Source of the DNA: Streptococcaceae bacterium
Lineage (GTDB): Bacteria; Bacillota; Bacilli; Lactobacillales; Streptococcaceae
Direction of reading: 5' to 3'
Length of the DNA: 64,000 bases
Assembly: GCA_031270325.1 (NCBI GenBank)
Contig: JAISXW010000006.1
Span: 1 to 64,000, forward strand
This document shows positions 28,108-37,147 of this stretch, piece by piece; within the stretch, counting starts at the first letter, position 1, and each line of letters begins with the position of its first letter. The notes beneath the pieces were generated by a model that was not told the origin of the DNA, searched no databases, and was given only the letters and a program-made list of their open reading frames with translations. The position numbers and the translations under genes are program-made.

Positions 28108-29240
28108 AAGATCGCCTCCAATAACTCAACGCCTTCAGTCAACTGCGCTTTGGTCATGACCAATGGCGGCAGGAGTCTGATGACATTATGACCTGCTGAT
28201 AAGACCAATAATCCGTGTTTCCGTGCCTCCGCCAAGACCTGAGCCACTTGGTACTCATCTGATAAGGCAATCCCGACCGTCAAGCCTAGCTGCCGAATCT
28301 CCTTAACACTTGCCTTGCCAGACAGATGTTGCTGAAGGGCATGACTGAGAAAGTCGGCTTTGTCTCTTACCTCTGCCAAGAAGTCAGCTGAGGTCAAGAC
28401 ATTCAACACAGCTTTGGCACTCGCCATAGCCAGCGGATTACCACCAAAGGTCGAGCCATGTTTGCCGGCACTAAAATAAGGCGCATAGTCCCGCTTGGCA
28501 AGCATGACGCCAACTGGCAGGCCATTGCCCAAGCCTTTGGCTGACGTGATGATATCAGGCAGGAGACCAAAATGCTCAAAAGCAAAGAGTTTGCCCGTCC
28601 GACCATTGCCCGTCTGAACTTCATCAACAATCAGCAGAATGCCTTGTGCTTGATAGGCTTTGAGTGCTGCCGCAAAGTCTGCTGTGATCGGCGTCACCCC
28701 ACCTTCGCCTTGGACGATTTCAACTATAATCGCACCGGTATCTGCCGTCACTGCAGCTGCCAGGCTCTCGACATCATTGTAGATCGCCTTAACAAAGCCT
28801 GGCAACAATGGTGCAAAACCGTTTTGAATCTTATCTTGCATTGTCGCAGACATCGCACCAAAGGTCCGCCCGTGAAAGCCATCAACAAAGCTTAAAATAG
28901 TTTGCTGAGGTTTGATTAAGCGCACTAACTTGAGCGCAGCTTCATTGGCCTCCGTGCCTGAGTTGGCAAAAAAGGCTTGATACTGACCGTCAAAATCCAG
29001 CAAGGCAGCCACGTCTTCTTGCAGGGGATTCTCATAGAGATTGGACAGATGAGCCAGCGCATCAACTTGCGCCTTGACCGCAGCTTTGCCAGCCTCAAAA
29101 GAATAGCCCAGATTCATAACCCCGATACCACTGGTGAAATCAAGATATTGCTTACCCGTCTGATCATAAAGGTAAACATCCTCGCCATGCGTGAAAGTCA
29201 GTGGGATTCTGCTACCATAGTTTTGTAGTAAATGTGTCAT
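28104..29240 (-). CDS. argD: Acetylornithine aminotransferase
   Basis: 378 residues, class III PLP aminotransferase. The PLP lysine is in ITSAKGLGNGLPVGVMLAKRD, the Asp binding the pyridine nitrogen is in LLIVDEVQTGNGRTG, and GSTFGGNPLAMASA is the usual Thr-containing loop. It converts N-acetylglutamate semialdehyde to N-acetylornithine. Nine bases separate it from the argJ stop. Confidence 0.95.
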   Translation of the reverse strand: MTHLLQNYGSRIPLTFTHGEDVYLYDQTGKQYLDFTSGIGVMNLGYSFEAGKAAVKAQVDALAHLSNLYENPLQEDVAALLDFDGQYQAFFANSGTEANEAALKLVRLIKPQQTILSFVDGFHGRTFGAMSATMQDKIQNGFAPLLPGFVKAIYNDVESLAAAVTADTGAIIVEIVQGEGGVTPITADFAAALKAYQAQGILLIVDEVQTGNGRTGKLFAFEHFGLLPDIITSAKGLGNGLPVGVMLAKRDYAPYFSAGKHGSTFGGNPLAMASAKAVLNVLTSADFLAEVRDKADFLSHALQQHLSGKASVKEIRQLGLTVGIALSDEYQVAQVLAEARKHGLLVLSAGHNVIRLLPPLVMTKAQLTEGVELLEAIL

Positions 29241-29249
29241 GTCAGCTCC

Positions 29250-30446
29250 TTAACTGTGATAGAGGGCATTGATTTCGACATATTTGTAGGTCAAATCACA
29301 TCCCCATGCTGTTCCCGATTGCTCGCCTTGATTGAGGTCAGCCTCGATGACTACGACCTTTTCTTTTAATTTCTCCGAAAGGTCGGCTTGATCAAAGGCA
29401 ACAGGTGTCGCGTGTAGCAAGACCAACTCGCCCTGAATCGTCAGCTCAATATCTGGCACCTCAAAGGGCGACACCTGACCAATAGCAGAAATAACCCGTC
29501 CCCAGTTGGGATCAGCGCCAAAAATCGCCGTCTTGACCAGACTAGAACCGACGATATGCTTGGCAATCATCCGAGCCGCAACCGCATCCGGTGCACCTGC
29601 CACCGTCACTTCGATTAGTTTCGTTGCCCCTTCACCATCAGCCGCAATCTTCTTGGCCAAAGTCTGACAAACCAGAGTCAGTGCTGTTTTAAAAATTTGG
29701 TAATCAGCTGTTCCTGCTAGGAGCTCCTGATTCTCAGCTAAACCATTGGCTAAGACAAGTACCGTATCATTGGTCGACGTATCGCCGTCTACTGTGATTT
29801 GGTTGAAAGTCGTCTCGATAATCTCTGACAAGGTCTCTTGCAGTAAAGGTTGAGCGATCTTCGCATCTGTTGTAATGAAGCCTAGCATGGTCGCCATATT
29901 GGGATGAATCATGCCCGATCCTTTACACACACCGGCAATCGTGACGGTTTCCCCACCGAGTTCGACTTGATAAGCGACTTCTTTTTCAACCAAGTCAGTC
30001 GTTAAAATCGCTTGGGCGAAACCAGCTGGATGGCTATTTTCTGCGGATAATTTACTAATCCCTAAGGCAATCTTATCCATGGGCAACTGTTTACCAATCA
30101 CACCTGTCGAGCAAACAGCCACATGATTTGGATTTAAATCAAACTTTTCTGCGACTAAACGCTGGGTCGTTTTAGCATTCCTGATGCCCTCGTCTCCAGT
30201 CACCGCATTGGCAATAGCCGAGTTGACAATGACAGCTTGGGCGACACCACCTGCTACAAGCGCTTGATCTAGCTTAACCGGTGCAGCTGCTACTTTATTG
30301 GTCGTAAAGACACCCGCCACTGCTGCTGGGACTTGAGATAAGATGACACCCAAATCCAACTTCTGAAACTTCAGCTCCGCATGCGTTGCGTCTGCTATAA
30401 ATCCTTTAGGAGAGGCGATATGCCCCTTAATTTCTTTTATTGTCAT
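29250..30446 (-). CDS. argJ: Bifunctional ornithine/glutamate N-acetyltransferase ArgJ
   Basis: 398 residues. ArgJ recycles the acetyl group from acetylornithine to glutamate. It is made as a precursor cleaved at a conserved Ala-Thr bond; here CKGSGMIHPNMATMLGFITTD carries that site with Thr as the new N-terminal nucleophile, and QITVDGDTSTNDTVLVLANG lies on the second chain. Having argJ without argE in the operon indicates the cyclic acetyl pathway. It starts immediately after argC. Confidence 0.95.
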   Translation of the reverse strand: MTIKEIKGHIASPKGFIADATHAELKFQKLDLGVILSQVPAAVAGVFTTNKVAAAPVKLDQALVAGGVAQAVIVNSAIANAVTGDEGIRNAKTTQRLVAEKFDLNPNHVAVCSTGVIGKQLPMDKIALGISKLSAENSHPAGFAQAILTTDLVEKEVAYQVELGGETVTIAGVCKGSGMIHPNMATMLGFITTDAKIAQPLLQETLSEIIETTFNQITVDGDTSTNDTVLVLANGLAENQELLAGTADYQIFKTALTLVCQTLAKKIAADGEGATKLIEVTVAGAPDAVAARMIAKHIVGSSLVKTAIFGADPNWGRVISAIGQVSPFEVPDIELTIQGELVLLHATPVAFDQADLSEKLKEKVVVIEADLNQGEQSGTAWGCDLTYKYVEINALYHS

Positions 30447-31484
30447 TTAATAAATCGGCACAAGATCAAGTCCAGCTTTTTCGTCAAAATCGAAAAAGTG
30501 ATTCATGTTTTGAATCGCTTGTCCCGCCGCTCCTTTCACGAGATTATCAATCACGGTCACGACCGTCAAAGTATGCGTTAAAGTATTGTAGCCCAGACCA
30601 ATGTCAGTAAAATTCGTCCCCACAACACTGTGCAAGTCAGGTAACTGACCATCAGGATAGACCCTGACAAAATAGGTGGCCGCATAAGTCTGCTGATAAG
30701 CTGCTAACACCTGTTCAAAATTAACCCCAGCTGCTAACTTAGCATAAGTAGAGACAAAAATACCACGATTAACCGGAATCAAAGAAGTTGAAAACTGAAT
30801 CGGCTGAGCCTTAGCATTCCACCTGAGCAGTTGATTGGCAATCTCTGGAATATGCTGGTGTTGATTGAGCTTGTAGAGACTGACATTTTCATTGGCATTA
30901 ACAAAATGACTGGCATCGCTCAACTTCTTACCCGCACCAGATAGACCCGACTTGGCATCAATGATGACACTATCATATTGAATCAAATCTGATTGGTATA
31001 AAGGGGCTAGACTCAAAAGTGTCGCCGTCGCATAACAGCCCGGATTTGAGATATAGGTTTGCTTGGGCTGATCAAAATCAGCTAAAATATAGTCCGTTTT
31101 AGGCAATAATGCGGCGTGCTGCGCTGTTTTACCATACCATTTTTCGTATTGGGCAGGGTCTTGCAAACGAAAATCACCAGACAAGTCGATAACTGGAAAA
31201 TCCGCCGCAATAAAGTCCGCCGCATACTGAGCCGCAATTCCTGCTGGTGTGGCAAAGAACACAAGATCAGCCGCCGCCATAATCGCTTCAGAAGAAAAGG
31301 CCTGAATCGTTAGGTCAGCGTATTCTGGGAAAGCTTGTAATTTCGGGAAAAGATCGGTCAACTTGCTGCCAACACTTGACGTCCCATAAACACTTACGAT
31401 TTGAACCTCTTGATGACTATGAAGCAAGCGCAAAAGTTCCAAACCAGAATATCCCGAAATACCAATGATTGCTATTTTTTTCAT
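30447..31484 (-). CDS. argC: N-acetyl-gamma-glutamyl-phosphate reductase
   Basis: 345 residues with an N-terminal NAD(P)-binding motif (IIGISGYSGLELLRLL) and the catalytic Cys in ISNPGCYATATLLSL. The conserved SGLSGAGKK loop follows. It is the first gene of the arginine operon; argJ starts one base after its stop. Confidence 0.95.
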   Translation of the reverse strand: MKKIAIIGISGYSGLELLRLLHSHQEVQIVSVYGTSSVGSKLTDLFPKLQAFPEYADLTIQAFSSEAIMAAADLVFFATPAGIAAQYAADFIAADFPVIDLSGDFRLQDPAQYEKWYGKTAQHAALLPKTDYILADFDQPKQTYISNPGCYATATLLSLAPLYQSDLIQYDSVIIDAKSGLSGAGKKLSDASHFVNANENVSLYKLNQHQHIPEIANQLLRWNAKAQPIQFSTSLIPVNRGIFVSTYAKLAAGVNFEQVLAAYQQTYAATYFVRVYPDGQLPDLHSVVGTNFTDIGLGYNTLTHTLTVVTVIDNLVKGAAGQAIQNMNHFFDFDEKAGLDLVPIY

Positions 31485-31504
31485 AAATTGTCCACTCCAA
31501 CTTT

Positions 31505-31570
31505 GAATATATATACAATCTTAATGTATATTGTTGCAATTGTCAAGCGATATTGCAATTAAATTGTAAG
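31505..31570 (-). promoter_or_regulatory. argC promoter with overlapping ArgR-like operator sites
   Basis: On the minus strand TTGACA (31541-31546) and TAAGAT (31518-31523) are 17 bp apart. AT-rich, partly symmetric boxes overlap and flank them: TTGTATATATATTCAAA at the -10 side and TTGCAACAATATACAT inside the spacer, with a further TTGCAATAT copy upstream. These resemble ARG boxes of Gram-positive ArgR/AhrC. Arginine-dependent repression is inferred. The 200 bp from 31575 to 31780 contain nothing I can name. Confidence 0.7.
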
Positions 31571-31780
31571 TTTATGCAGGTATATTTGGAGTGAGTCGTG
31601 TTTTTATACAGAAGTTGGTCGAGATGACACTCGGAAACAACAGTTCCGGATTTTATTACACTCAAAAAGCCCGCACATTTTGCGAGCAATTCCTTGAAAT
31701 GTTATGAATTTTGAAGCCTATCTGCTGTGATTGCAAATTCTTTATGATGACTGAAATCATTTCTTGCCTTTTAATCATAC

Positions 31781-32302
31781 CTAAACTTCACTTCTCAAAA
31801 TGCCGAATTTGACTGAATCATAATACTGTTCGTTCCAATACCGGACTTTTCGGATGACACCTTCTGCTTTCATACCCGTTTTTTCGCCAACTTTAATCAT
31901 GCCAGGATTTCCTGACCACGTGGTAAAAGCAAGATGTTCAATGTCAGCATGCAACTCAAAGAGATATAAGATCCATTCTCTTAGCGCAGTAGTCGCAATC
32001 CCTTTCGCCCAATCCTCACACTTATAAATCACCACACCCATCTCTAGCCACTTCTGCAATTCCCCATCTTCCCAATGAGCAGACAGCTCACCCTTGATCT
32101 CATTGTCGACCAGAATTATTTTTCGATGCGGATTTTCAATCGAAGTATGTGATGACTTTTGATATTCAAGCCATGATGGCACGCTATCTCGAAAATACGG
32201 CCCATTAAATTTCAGCCATTCTAAATCCGCACCTTCTCCATATTTAATATCGAAAAGTGGACGTATCATCTCTTTTTGAATTAACTTTAGCTCTATTTTC
32301 AT
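31781..32302 (-). CDS. GNAT-family acetyltransferase
   Basis: 173 residues from MKIELKLIQ, with GGGGG upstream. GNAT fold: acceptor region PLFDIKYGEGADLEWLKF, acetyl-CoA site around CEDWAKGIATTALREWIL, then EHLAFTTWSGNPGMIKVGEKTGMKAEGVIRKVRYWNEQYYDSVKFGIL, the classic C-terminal part of RimJ/RimL-like enzymes. Substrate unknown. It marks the left border of the phage-derived accessory region. Confidence 0.8.
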   Translation of the reverse strand: MKIELKLIQKEMIRPLFDIKYGEGADLEWLKFNGPYFRDSVPSWLEYQKSSHTSIENPHRKIILVDNEIKGELSAHWEDGELQKWLEMGVVIYKCEDWAKGIATTALREWILYLFELHADIEHLAFTTWSGNPGMIKVGEKTGMKAEGVIRKVRYWNEQYYDSVKFGILRSEV

Positions 32303-32600
32303 GTCGTAATCCCCCATGATTCATCAGCCCCTGCCTTAATATTCTTCAACCTCAATTAAATCTCATACCATACCCTCGGCTATCTTCAAGTAATTGGATT
32401 GAACGGCTTAAACGTTCTCTATTAGCTTCAGATAATATCTTCTTGCCACGAATTATAATCGTCTTGACTCATCATTAAACGTGACAAGCAACCGCTCAAC
32501 ATCAATATTAAGACTTCGCAAATTTTGCCTAAAACTACTATAATGTTACTGATTCCATCGGCTTGCCTTTTTTCTTATTGTACAGTAACATTGTGCAACA

Positions 32601-33002
32601 CTAAAAGAGATAAGTCAAATCATCACGATTTAAGGGGTTCGAATATGATAACCAACAGCTATCTACTTGGATATTTTGAAATTGCAACTCCTCTATCTTG
32701 ATGTATTTCTCATCAATTGGCAAAGCTAGCACCTTATCGTGCAGTATTTTTATCTCAGAATTGCCACCCAGCTCTAAATAGCGCTCATACAACGCTTTAT
32801 AAACTTCAAGCTGACCGGTTAAAGAAGCGCCTGCGTCAATCATATTGACCGACTTCTCCTGCAATGTCGAACGCAAAGCTAAAAGCTCACGCACATCATC
32901 AGCACGTTCCTTTTTGCGTGTCTCCAGTATCTGTTTTAACGTCGTTAGAATAATCGGCAACGTGCCTGCGACCACGACCAGAATTGCATTTAAATCTTTC
33001 AT
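32601..33002 (-). CDS. Hypothetical membrane-associated protein
   Basis: 133 residues. An N-terminal hydrophobic segment (AILVVVAGTLPIILTTL) is followed by helical, charged sequence with no family I recognise. Its ATG overlaps the stop of the upstream phage-like gene (ATGA), so it belongs to that small accessory operon. Confidence 0.5.
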   Translation of the reverse strand: MKDLNAILVVVAGTLPIILTTLKQILETRKKERADDVRELLALRSTLQEKSVNMIDAGASLTGQLEVYKALYERYLELGGNSEIKILHDKVLALPIDEKYIKIEELQFQNIQVDSCWLSYSNPLNRDDLTYLF

Positions 33003-33259
33003 AGCACCTCGTATGTCTTTTCAAAAATATCAGGCTTACATGGATAGAGCTCGCCATTTACACCCTTGATGATGTAATCGCCTAATTCTCCCCGCATCGT
33101 GCCTTCGAGTGTTTCGATTTCGAGATAGAGCACCTCCCCACCATACTGCGACACAAGGCAAACATCTGGATGTTGCCGCACCCAACTGTCAGGCTCTTTC
33201 AAGTTCTTCCGAGTGAATTGCCATGCTTCGATTACTACTGGTTTCTTACGTGCTTTCAT
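32999..33259 (-). CDS. Phage-type hypothetical protein (MKARKKPVVIEAWQ family)
   Basis: 86 residues from MKARKKPVVIEAW; AAGGAG six bases before this ATG decides the start. Proteins beginning with this basic motif and containing a GELGDYIIKGVNGELYPCKPDIFEKTY segment are common in prophages of Firmicutes, role unknown. Together with its neighbours it points to prophage ancestry for 31.8-36.9 kb. Confidence 0.75.
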   Translation of the reverse strand: MKARKKPVVIEAWQFTRKNLKEPDSWVRQHPDVCLVSQYGGEVLYLEIETLEGTMRGELGDYIIKGVNGELYPCKPDIFEKTYEVL

Positions 33260-33276
33260 TTTCTTCTCCTTAATTT

Positions 33277-33426
33277 TCAATACAAGATGCGACCACATTT
33301 CGAACACTCACTGTAAAATTTGTCGTATGGTGGCAACCCTCTTTGTTGTTTTGTCTCATAGATGTGATAGCAAGTAATTTGTTGCTTGATGAACCGCTTA
33401 ATGAACAACATTATATCCTCTATCAT
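33277..33426 (-). CDS. Very small phage-like zinc-finger protein
   Basis: 49 residues from MIEDIMLF, with GGAGGAGG five bases upstream; the longer ORF-track start is not supported. The pattern CYH...CSKCGR is like the zinc-binding small proteins found in phage genomes. Confidence 0.5.
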   Translation of the reverse strand: MIEDIMLFIKRFIKQQITCYHIYETKQQRGLPPYDKFYSECSKCGRILY

Positions 33427-33455
33427 AATAACCTCCTCCTTAATTTTCCGTACTA

Positions 33456-33484
33456 AAAAAGCACCGCCCCAAAAGGTTGTGCTT
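33456..33484 (-). terminator. Terminator in the phage-like region
   Basis: AAGCAC and GTGCTTTTTT (minus strand) pair around an internal loop directly after the stop of the small membrane gene. Confidence 0.55.
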
Positions 33485-33671
33485 AAAGTATATCTGTAAT
33501 ACAATCTATCGCATAAAGCGCAAGGATAAGAATACCAAAAACCGCCAACGGTATCCATATCGGCGCTAACACCCAAACCCACGACCAATCAATCACATTT
33601 AATAGTTTCAGCACAATAAAGACAATTGTCAATAAACCACAAAAGCCAATCCCATCTCGTTCGTTTTCCAT
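33483..33671 (-). CDS. Small phage membrane protein
   Basis: 62 residues with two membrane segments (FCGLLTIVFIVLKLLNVI and WVWVLAPIWIPLAVFGILILAL). The GIGFxGLLTIVFIVLK...IDWSW pattern is frequent in small membrane proteins of lactococcal and streptococcal phages. AAAGGACGG precedes the ATG. Confidence 0.7.
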   Translation of the reverse strand: MENERDGIGFCGLLTIVFIVLKLLNVIDWSWVWVLAPIWIPLAVFGILILALYAIDCITDIL

Positions 33672-33694
33672 GCGTCCGTCCTTTCACTGAGTAA

Positions 33695-33865
33695 CTAAAA
33701 AAGCAGTGCCTGGAGCCGTTTTTTAAAGGCTTCTTTGTTTTCTATTTTTTGAGTAGTCAGATTATCCTGAAAACTTTTATCAGTTATCTCTTTTATCGTT
33801 AGCCATTCGTAAAATTTAAGACTTGCTAAAAACTCCGCTGTCTTATCAATTTCTGTCATCTTCAT
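33695..33865 (-). CDS. Short ORF, 56 residues, unknown
   Basis: Below the track cutoff. ATG with AAAGGAG eight bases upstream, encoding MKMTEIDKTAEFLASLKFYE and a basic C-terminal half ending KKRLQALLF. It lies between the phage-like membrane gene and the immunity-like gene. Soluble helical protein; no family recognised. Confidence 0.5.
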   Translation of the reverse strand: MKMTEIDKTAEFLASLKFYEWLTIKEITDKSFQDNLTTQKIENKEAFKKRLQALLF

Positions 33866-33935
33866 TGCATTGCTCCTTTCAAAAAAAGCCCACCGTATGA
33901 TATACAGTGAACCGTAGACAAGTCTATTTTAACAC

Positions 33936-33964
33936 AAAAAGCACTACCGATGCGGGTGCTTTTT
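33936..33964 (-). terminator. Terminator overlapping the stop of the gene at 33963
   Basis: AAAAAGCAC and GTGCTTTTT form a nine-bp stem around an 11-base loop, with T-runs in both directions. Confidence 0.7.
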
Positions 33965-34190
33965 AACCATATGCAATTATCGCTTCTTGATTTAATTCAG
34001 GTTTTGTCCACTTCAACATTACGTTCCGAGCGGCACCTTTAGAAAACATTCCTCCGGGATCCTCACCTCTGAAAAATATTTCACCCGTTTTACGATTGAT
34101 AGAACCTGTCAAAATTGGACTAGTTTCTGAAACTCTAAACTCATAATTCATTAAACCATCTATGATTCCTACATATTTAATTTTAATCAT
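33963..34190 (-). CDS. Immunity-like small protein, partner of the phage-head gene
   Basis: 75 residues. The ATG overlaps the last eight bases of the phage minor head gene, so it is translationally coupled to it. The last 17 residues and about 90 bp of DNA including the stop region are nearly identical to the gene at 2322, while the first half has diverged. A gene in this position after a head protein with a toxin-like C-terminal domain is normally an immunity protein; this is inference from context. Confidence 0.6.
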   Translation of the reverse strand: MIKIKYVGIIDGLMNYEFRVSETSPILTGSINRKTGEIFFRGEDPGGMFSKGAARNVMLKWTKPELNQEAIIAYG

Positions 34191-35430
34191 GTTTTTTCAA
34201 GCTCCTTTCCCATTTTTTCCGTTCAAATTCATAATTATATTTCAAGTTTGTTTTCTTGTGCGCTGGATCATACGCCATTCCTAACTCGTCCATATAATAT
34301 GCTTCTAAATTTTCATGTTCCAACATCAAGACATCATGCTTTAATGGTTTTGATGTGTTGAGACGAATTAACGACTGCGTCATATCGAACGAAGGGTCAA
34401 AATGTCTTACCTTTTCGATATACTCGCCATTTTCCCATATACCTAACATATATTGACTATCTAGGATATGAGATAACGCTGTCGAAACAACCTTTTTATC
34501 AAGATTAGAAACCTCAGAAAATTTATTAACTAAGCGTTCTCTATCTGAGTTTCTCAGTTGATCATAATAACGTTCAGCAACTTCTATGCGTTTTGTCTGA
34601 TACGGGTCATTCTCATCATTCAAAGCACCACTCGACCTATTTTTATTATAACCCTTTTCTCCTAAATTATCCAGCCGTTCATCTTCATCCACCGCAGCCA
34701 TCACAGCACATCGACAATTCGGGTGCATCGGGAACATATTCACGCCGTACTCAGCCTTATCCCTGTCAAACGTCTTACCGTCTAAAGGGCTACAAATCGA
34801 ACAAGCACCCGGCTCTGCTATCCACTCGTATTTATCAATGCCAGCCTGTTTGTAGCTGTCCATAGTCACGTCAGCTTGCACACGAGCGCTTTCGGTTCTC
34901 ATCAGCCGTTCAGCTTCCGCACGGCTCACATCAAACATCTTACGCACATCACGAGCCACATCATTAGGATGCCTGCCGTTAATAATTGACTGCGTCAGGA
35001 AAGTATCCAAACGATTATTCAAAGCGTTCGTGCTAGACCATATCCGATCGCTAAACGTCGCATTATGAAACGACCCGTTGATGATATGCTTGACATCGCT
35101 TGTGTCCAACGTTTTCAGCGTATCACCTAAGATACCAGCCTGCCGTCGATACTCAGCCTTAGCCTCATCAGTCAACGTCTTACCGAAATACTTCTCGACA
35201 TAGACACCGTTGGCAAATAAATCCAAACGTATCTCATCTTTGAGCAACTCAAGCCGAGACACCTTCATCTTCATGTTGTACATCGACATGAGCTGATTGG
35301 CGTACTCTGAAAAATCCTTATCCTCAACCATACGCTTGGTAACATCAGCCAAGGCCTGAACGTCTGTGTGCTTAGCTATTTGCTTGACTGTCGAAAGGCT
35401 TATCTCGTTATCTATCGCATATTTCTGATA
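34183..35430 (-). pseudogene. Phage minor head (MuF-type) protein with toxin-like C-terminus, 5' end lost
   Basis: Open on the minus strand from about 35440; the ORF track starts at an internal TTG, but the homologous frame continues upstream (GFYQKYAIDNEISLSTVKQ) until a stop at the junction with the next gene. The MuF/head-morphogenesis domain is clear: RTESARVQADVTMDSYKQAG, then CSICSPLDGKTFD and FPMHPNCRCAVMA. The last 140 residues form a separate domain (KVRHFDPSFDMTQSLIRL, HDVLMLEHENLEAYYMDELGMAYDPAHKKTNLKYNYE) of the type fused to phage head proteins and LXG-like toxins. A start codon and the N-terminus are missing. Confidence 0.7.
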
Positions 35431-35446
35431 AAATCCCGCAATACTC

Positions 35447-36613
35447 GTGGCTATTCATCCGGCTCTACCTTCTGTATCCGGTATGAAATCGCCGCAACAG
35501 GCGCTGAATGAGACGGTCATGAAGTGGTTCGACAAGGGGTTCTATGGCTTTACAGATAAAGCTGGACGCAAGTGGCGGGCAGATGTCTATGCCAGAAACA
35601 TCATTACATCAACCAGCTACCGTGTCTATAACGAAATGCGGACACGGGCGAGCGAGGAGATGGGTGTTGAGACCTTTTACTACTCGAAAAAAGCGGCGGC
35701 TCGTCCAGCCTGTGCTGGTTTGCAGCATCGGATCGTGACGAAAGGTGCAGCTTTTACCGAAAAAGGTGTCGAGGTATTGAGTTTGCTTGACCACGGTTAC
35801 GGAGAAGCTGGTGGGTGCTTGGGTATCAACTGCAGGCACACGCTCACACCGTTCATCATTGGTGTAAATCAGCTACCTGATCAAGCCGAACACCTGAAAG
35901 ACATCACGCCTGAGCAGGCGATTGAAAACGGCAAGCAGCAGGCAAAGCAACGAGCGTTCGAGCGAGAAATCCGCAAGAATCAAGAGCGCCTGAATGTCGC
36001 AAAGCAGCTGGATTATGTCGATATGATTGATAAGTTCAAGGCGAGAGCGAGTTATCTGCAGGGTGGCTTGAATCAACTTTTGAAAGATAATCCCTTTCTT
36101 TATCGGGATACGATGAGAGGGCGGTTGTTCAAAGGCGATTATCTCGAAGAAGTGCGCAAAAACCTACAAATCAGGCGTGAAAAGATGTATAATAGGTTTA
36201 ACGAACGAATGGACTCGCCTGTGACTCGAGCGCAGTTTGAAAACTTGATGAGTCGGGATCTCATGCGCATCTCTAAAGTGATGGACGAACATCAAGAAAT
36301 TGGCGATCGTTTGCAGTTGAGGGAATATAAGCAACGGCAACATGCGTTAGACACGACGGAGTACTTGAAACGCGTGGATAGCGGCGGAACGCCGAGTTAT
36401 TTTACGATTAGCGAGGAAGAAGTTTACAATATGACATTGGAAAACATGAATATGATGAGACTGTTTTCTGATTTTCAATATTTTAATTCAGATGTCTATG
36501 GCGGATTTGATGCCAAAAGTCAAACTGTCACCAATCGAATTAAAGTCCATCAGGCATACGGCAAAAGAAAAGGACTTCACATGGCACCGACAGAAATAAA
36601 GGAGAGAAAATGA
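35447..36613 (+). pseudogene. Phage minor capsid protein 2-like C-terminal part with variable tail, 5' end lost
   Basis: 388 residues open from a GTG, with a stop codon a few codons upstream and no ribosome binding site. It resembles the C-terminal part of phage minor capsid protein 2: TSTSYRVYNEMRTRASEEMG, RPACAGLQHRIVTKG, YGEAGGCLGINCRHTLTPF and the helical segment DITPEQAIENGKQQAKQRAFEREIRKNQERL. The last 70 residues (YFTISEEEVYNMTLENMNMMRLF ... NRIKVHQAYGKRKGLHMAPTEIKERK) look like a separate basic effector-like domain. It is joined head to head with the MuF fragment. The following small gene overlaps its stop (ATGA). Confidence 0.65.
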
Positions 36614-36852
36614 CATTTAAAGAGCTATGGGAATTGACTAGCGATCCATTTATTCACGTTGGGGATCATATCAAGGTAACGCTAGTCAACGGAGCGGAAA
36701 AAACAGGGTACTATGCGGAACTTGAGTACGAGTTTGATAACGATGTGGCAGATGGTCTAAGGTTTGAAAAAAGAAAAAACGAGGATACTTGGGGGAATGG
36801 TATTGTCATCCCCGCAACCGACATCCAAAACGTCGAACTATTACCTGATTAA
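36610..36852 (+). CDS. Small acidic protein, immunity-like
   Basis: 80 residues, ATG overlapping the stop of the phage-capsid gene. The first part is an SH3-like beta barrel-type sequence (GDHIKVTLVNGAEKTGYYAELEYEF), the whole is acidic (pI low by composition). Overlap with a basic C-terminal domain suggests a toxin/immunity pair; function not shown. An AT-rich stem with a T-run follows at 36861-36885. Confidence 0.6.
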   Translation: MTFKELWELTSDPFIHVGDHIKVTLVNGAEKTGYYAELEYEFDNDVADGLRFEKRKNEDTWGNGIVIPATDIQNVELLPD

Positions 36853-36961
36853 AAAAGAGGAAAAATACCAAAAACGGTGTTTTTTTCTTTTCTGGGAGAT
36901 GGTTTAAAGCCAGACCCCCTTTTAAAAACTTAGTAGACCCTTTTAAAAATCATTCTAGGGG

Positions 36962-36989
36962 CTGTCGGGTGTGCCTATGCGGGTAAAAG
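36962..36989. repeat. Degenerate outlying CRISPR repeat
   Basis: Seventeen bases (GCCTATGCGGGTAAAAG) are identical to one half of the CRISPR repeat; the other half is lost. It lies 190 bp before the first perfect repeat. Read in the likely crRNA orientation (minus strand) it lies past the leader-distal end of the array, where a decayed last repeat is expected, but the gap is far longer than a spacer. Confidence 0.75.
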
Positions 36990-37017
36990 CGTGATTAACT
37001 CGTTAAGATCTAGCTGT

Positions 37018-37046
37018 TTGATTGTTTTTTGTTTTAGTGCTATAAT
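37018..37046 (+). promoter_or_regulatory. Promoter between degenerate repeat and CRISPR array
   Basis: TTGATT and TATAAT with exactly 17 bp between them on the plus strand. No ORF follows, but a terminator-like structure does. Confidence 0.65.
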
Positions 37047-37052
37047 GAATTT

Positions 37053-37147
37053 ATAAAAGAGCGTTGCGTATACGTGATCCCCTGATTGTATGAATAGAAC
37101 ACATTCACACATACGGATTGCGCCATGCCAACGCTTTTTTTATTTTT
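37053..37147 (+). ncRNA. Candidate small RNA next to the CRISPR array
   Basis: Starts about seven bases after the -10. AGCGTTG (37060-37066) pairs with CAACGCT (37129-37135), which is followed by TTTTTTTATTTTTTT, giving a closed RNA of about 90 nt with a Rho-independent end. Inside, TGATCC can pair with GGATTG and GTATGAAT with ATTC/ATAC around a short loop. No known family recognised. Confidence 0.55.

Noticed and set aside
36907-36960. Two GACCC(CC)TTTTAAAAA copies as a further short repeat array
   Set aside because: Only two imperfect copies; not enough to call an array.
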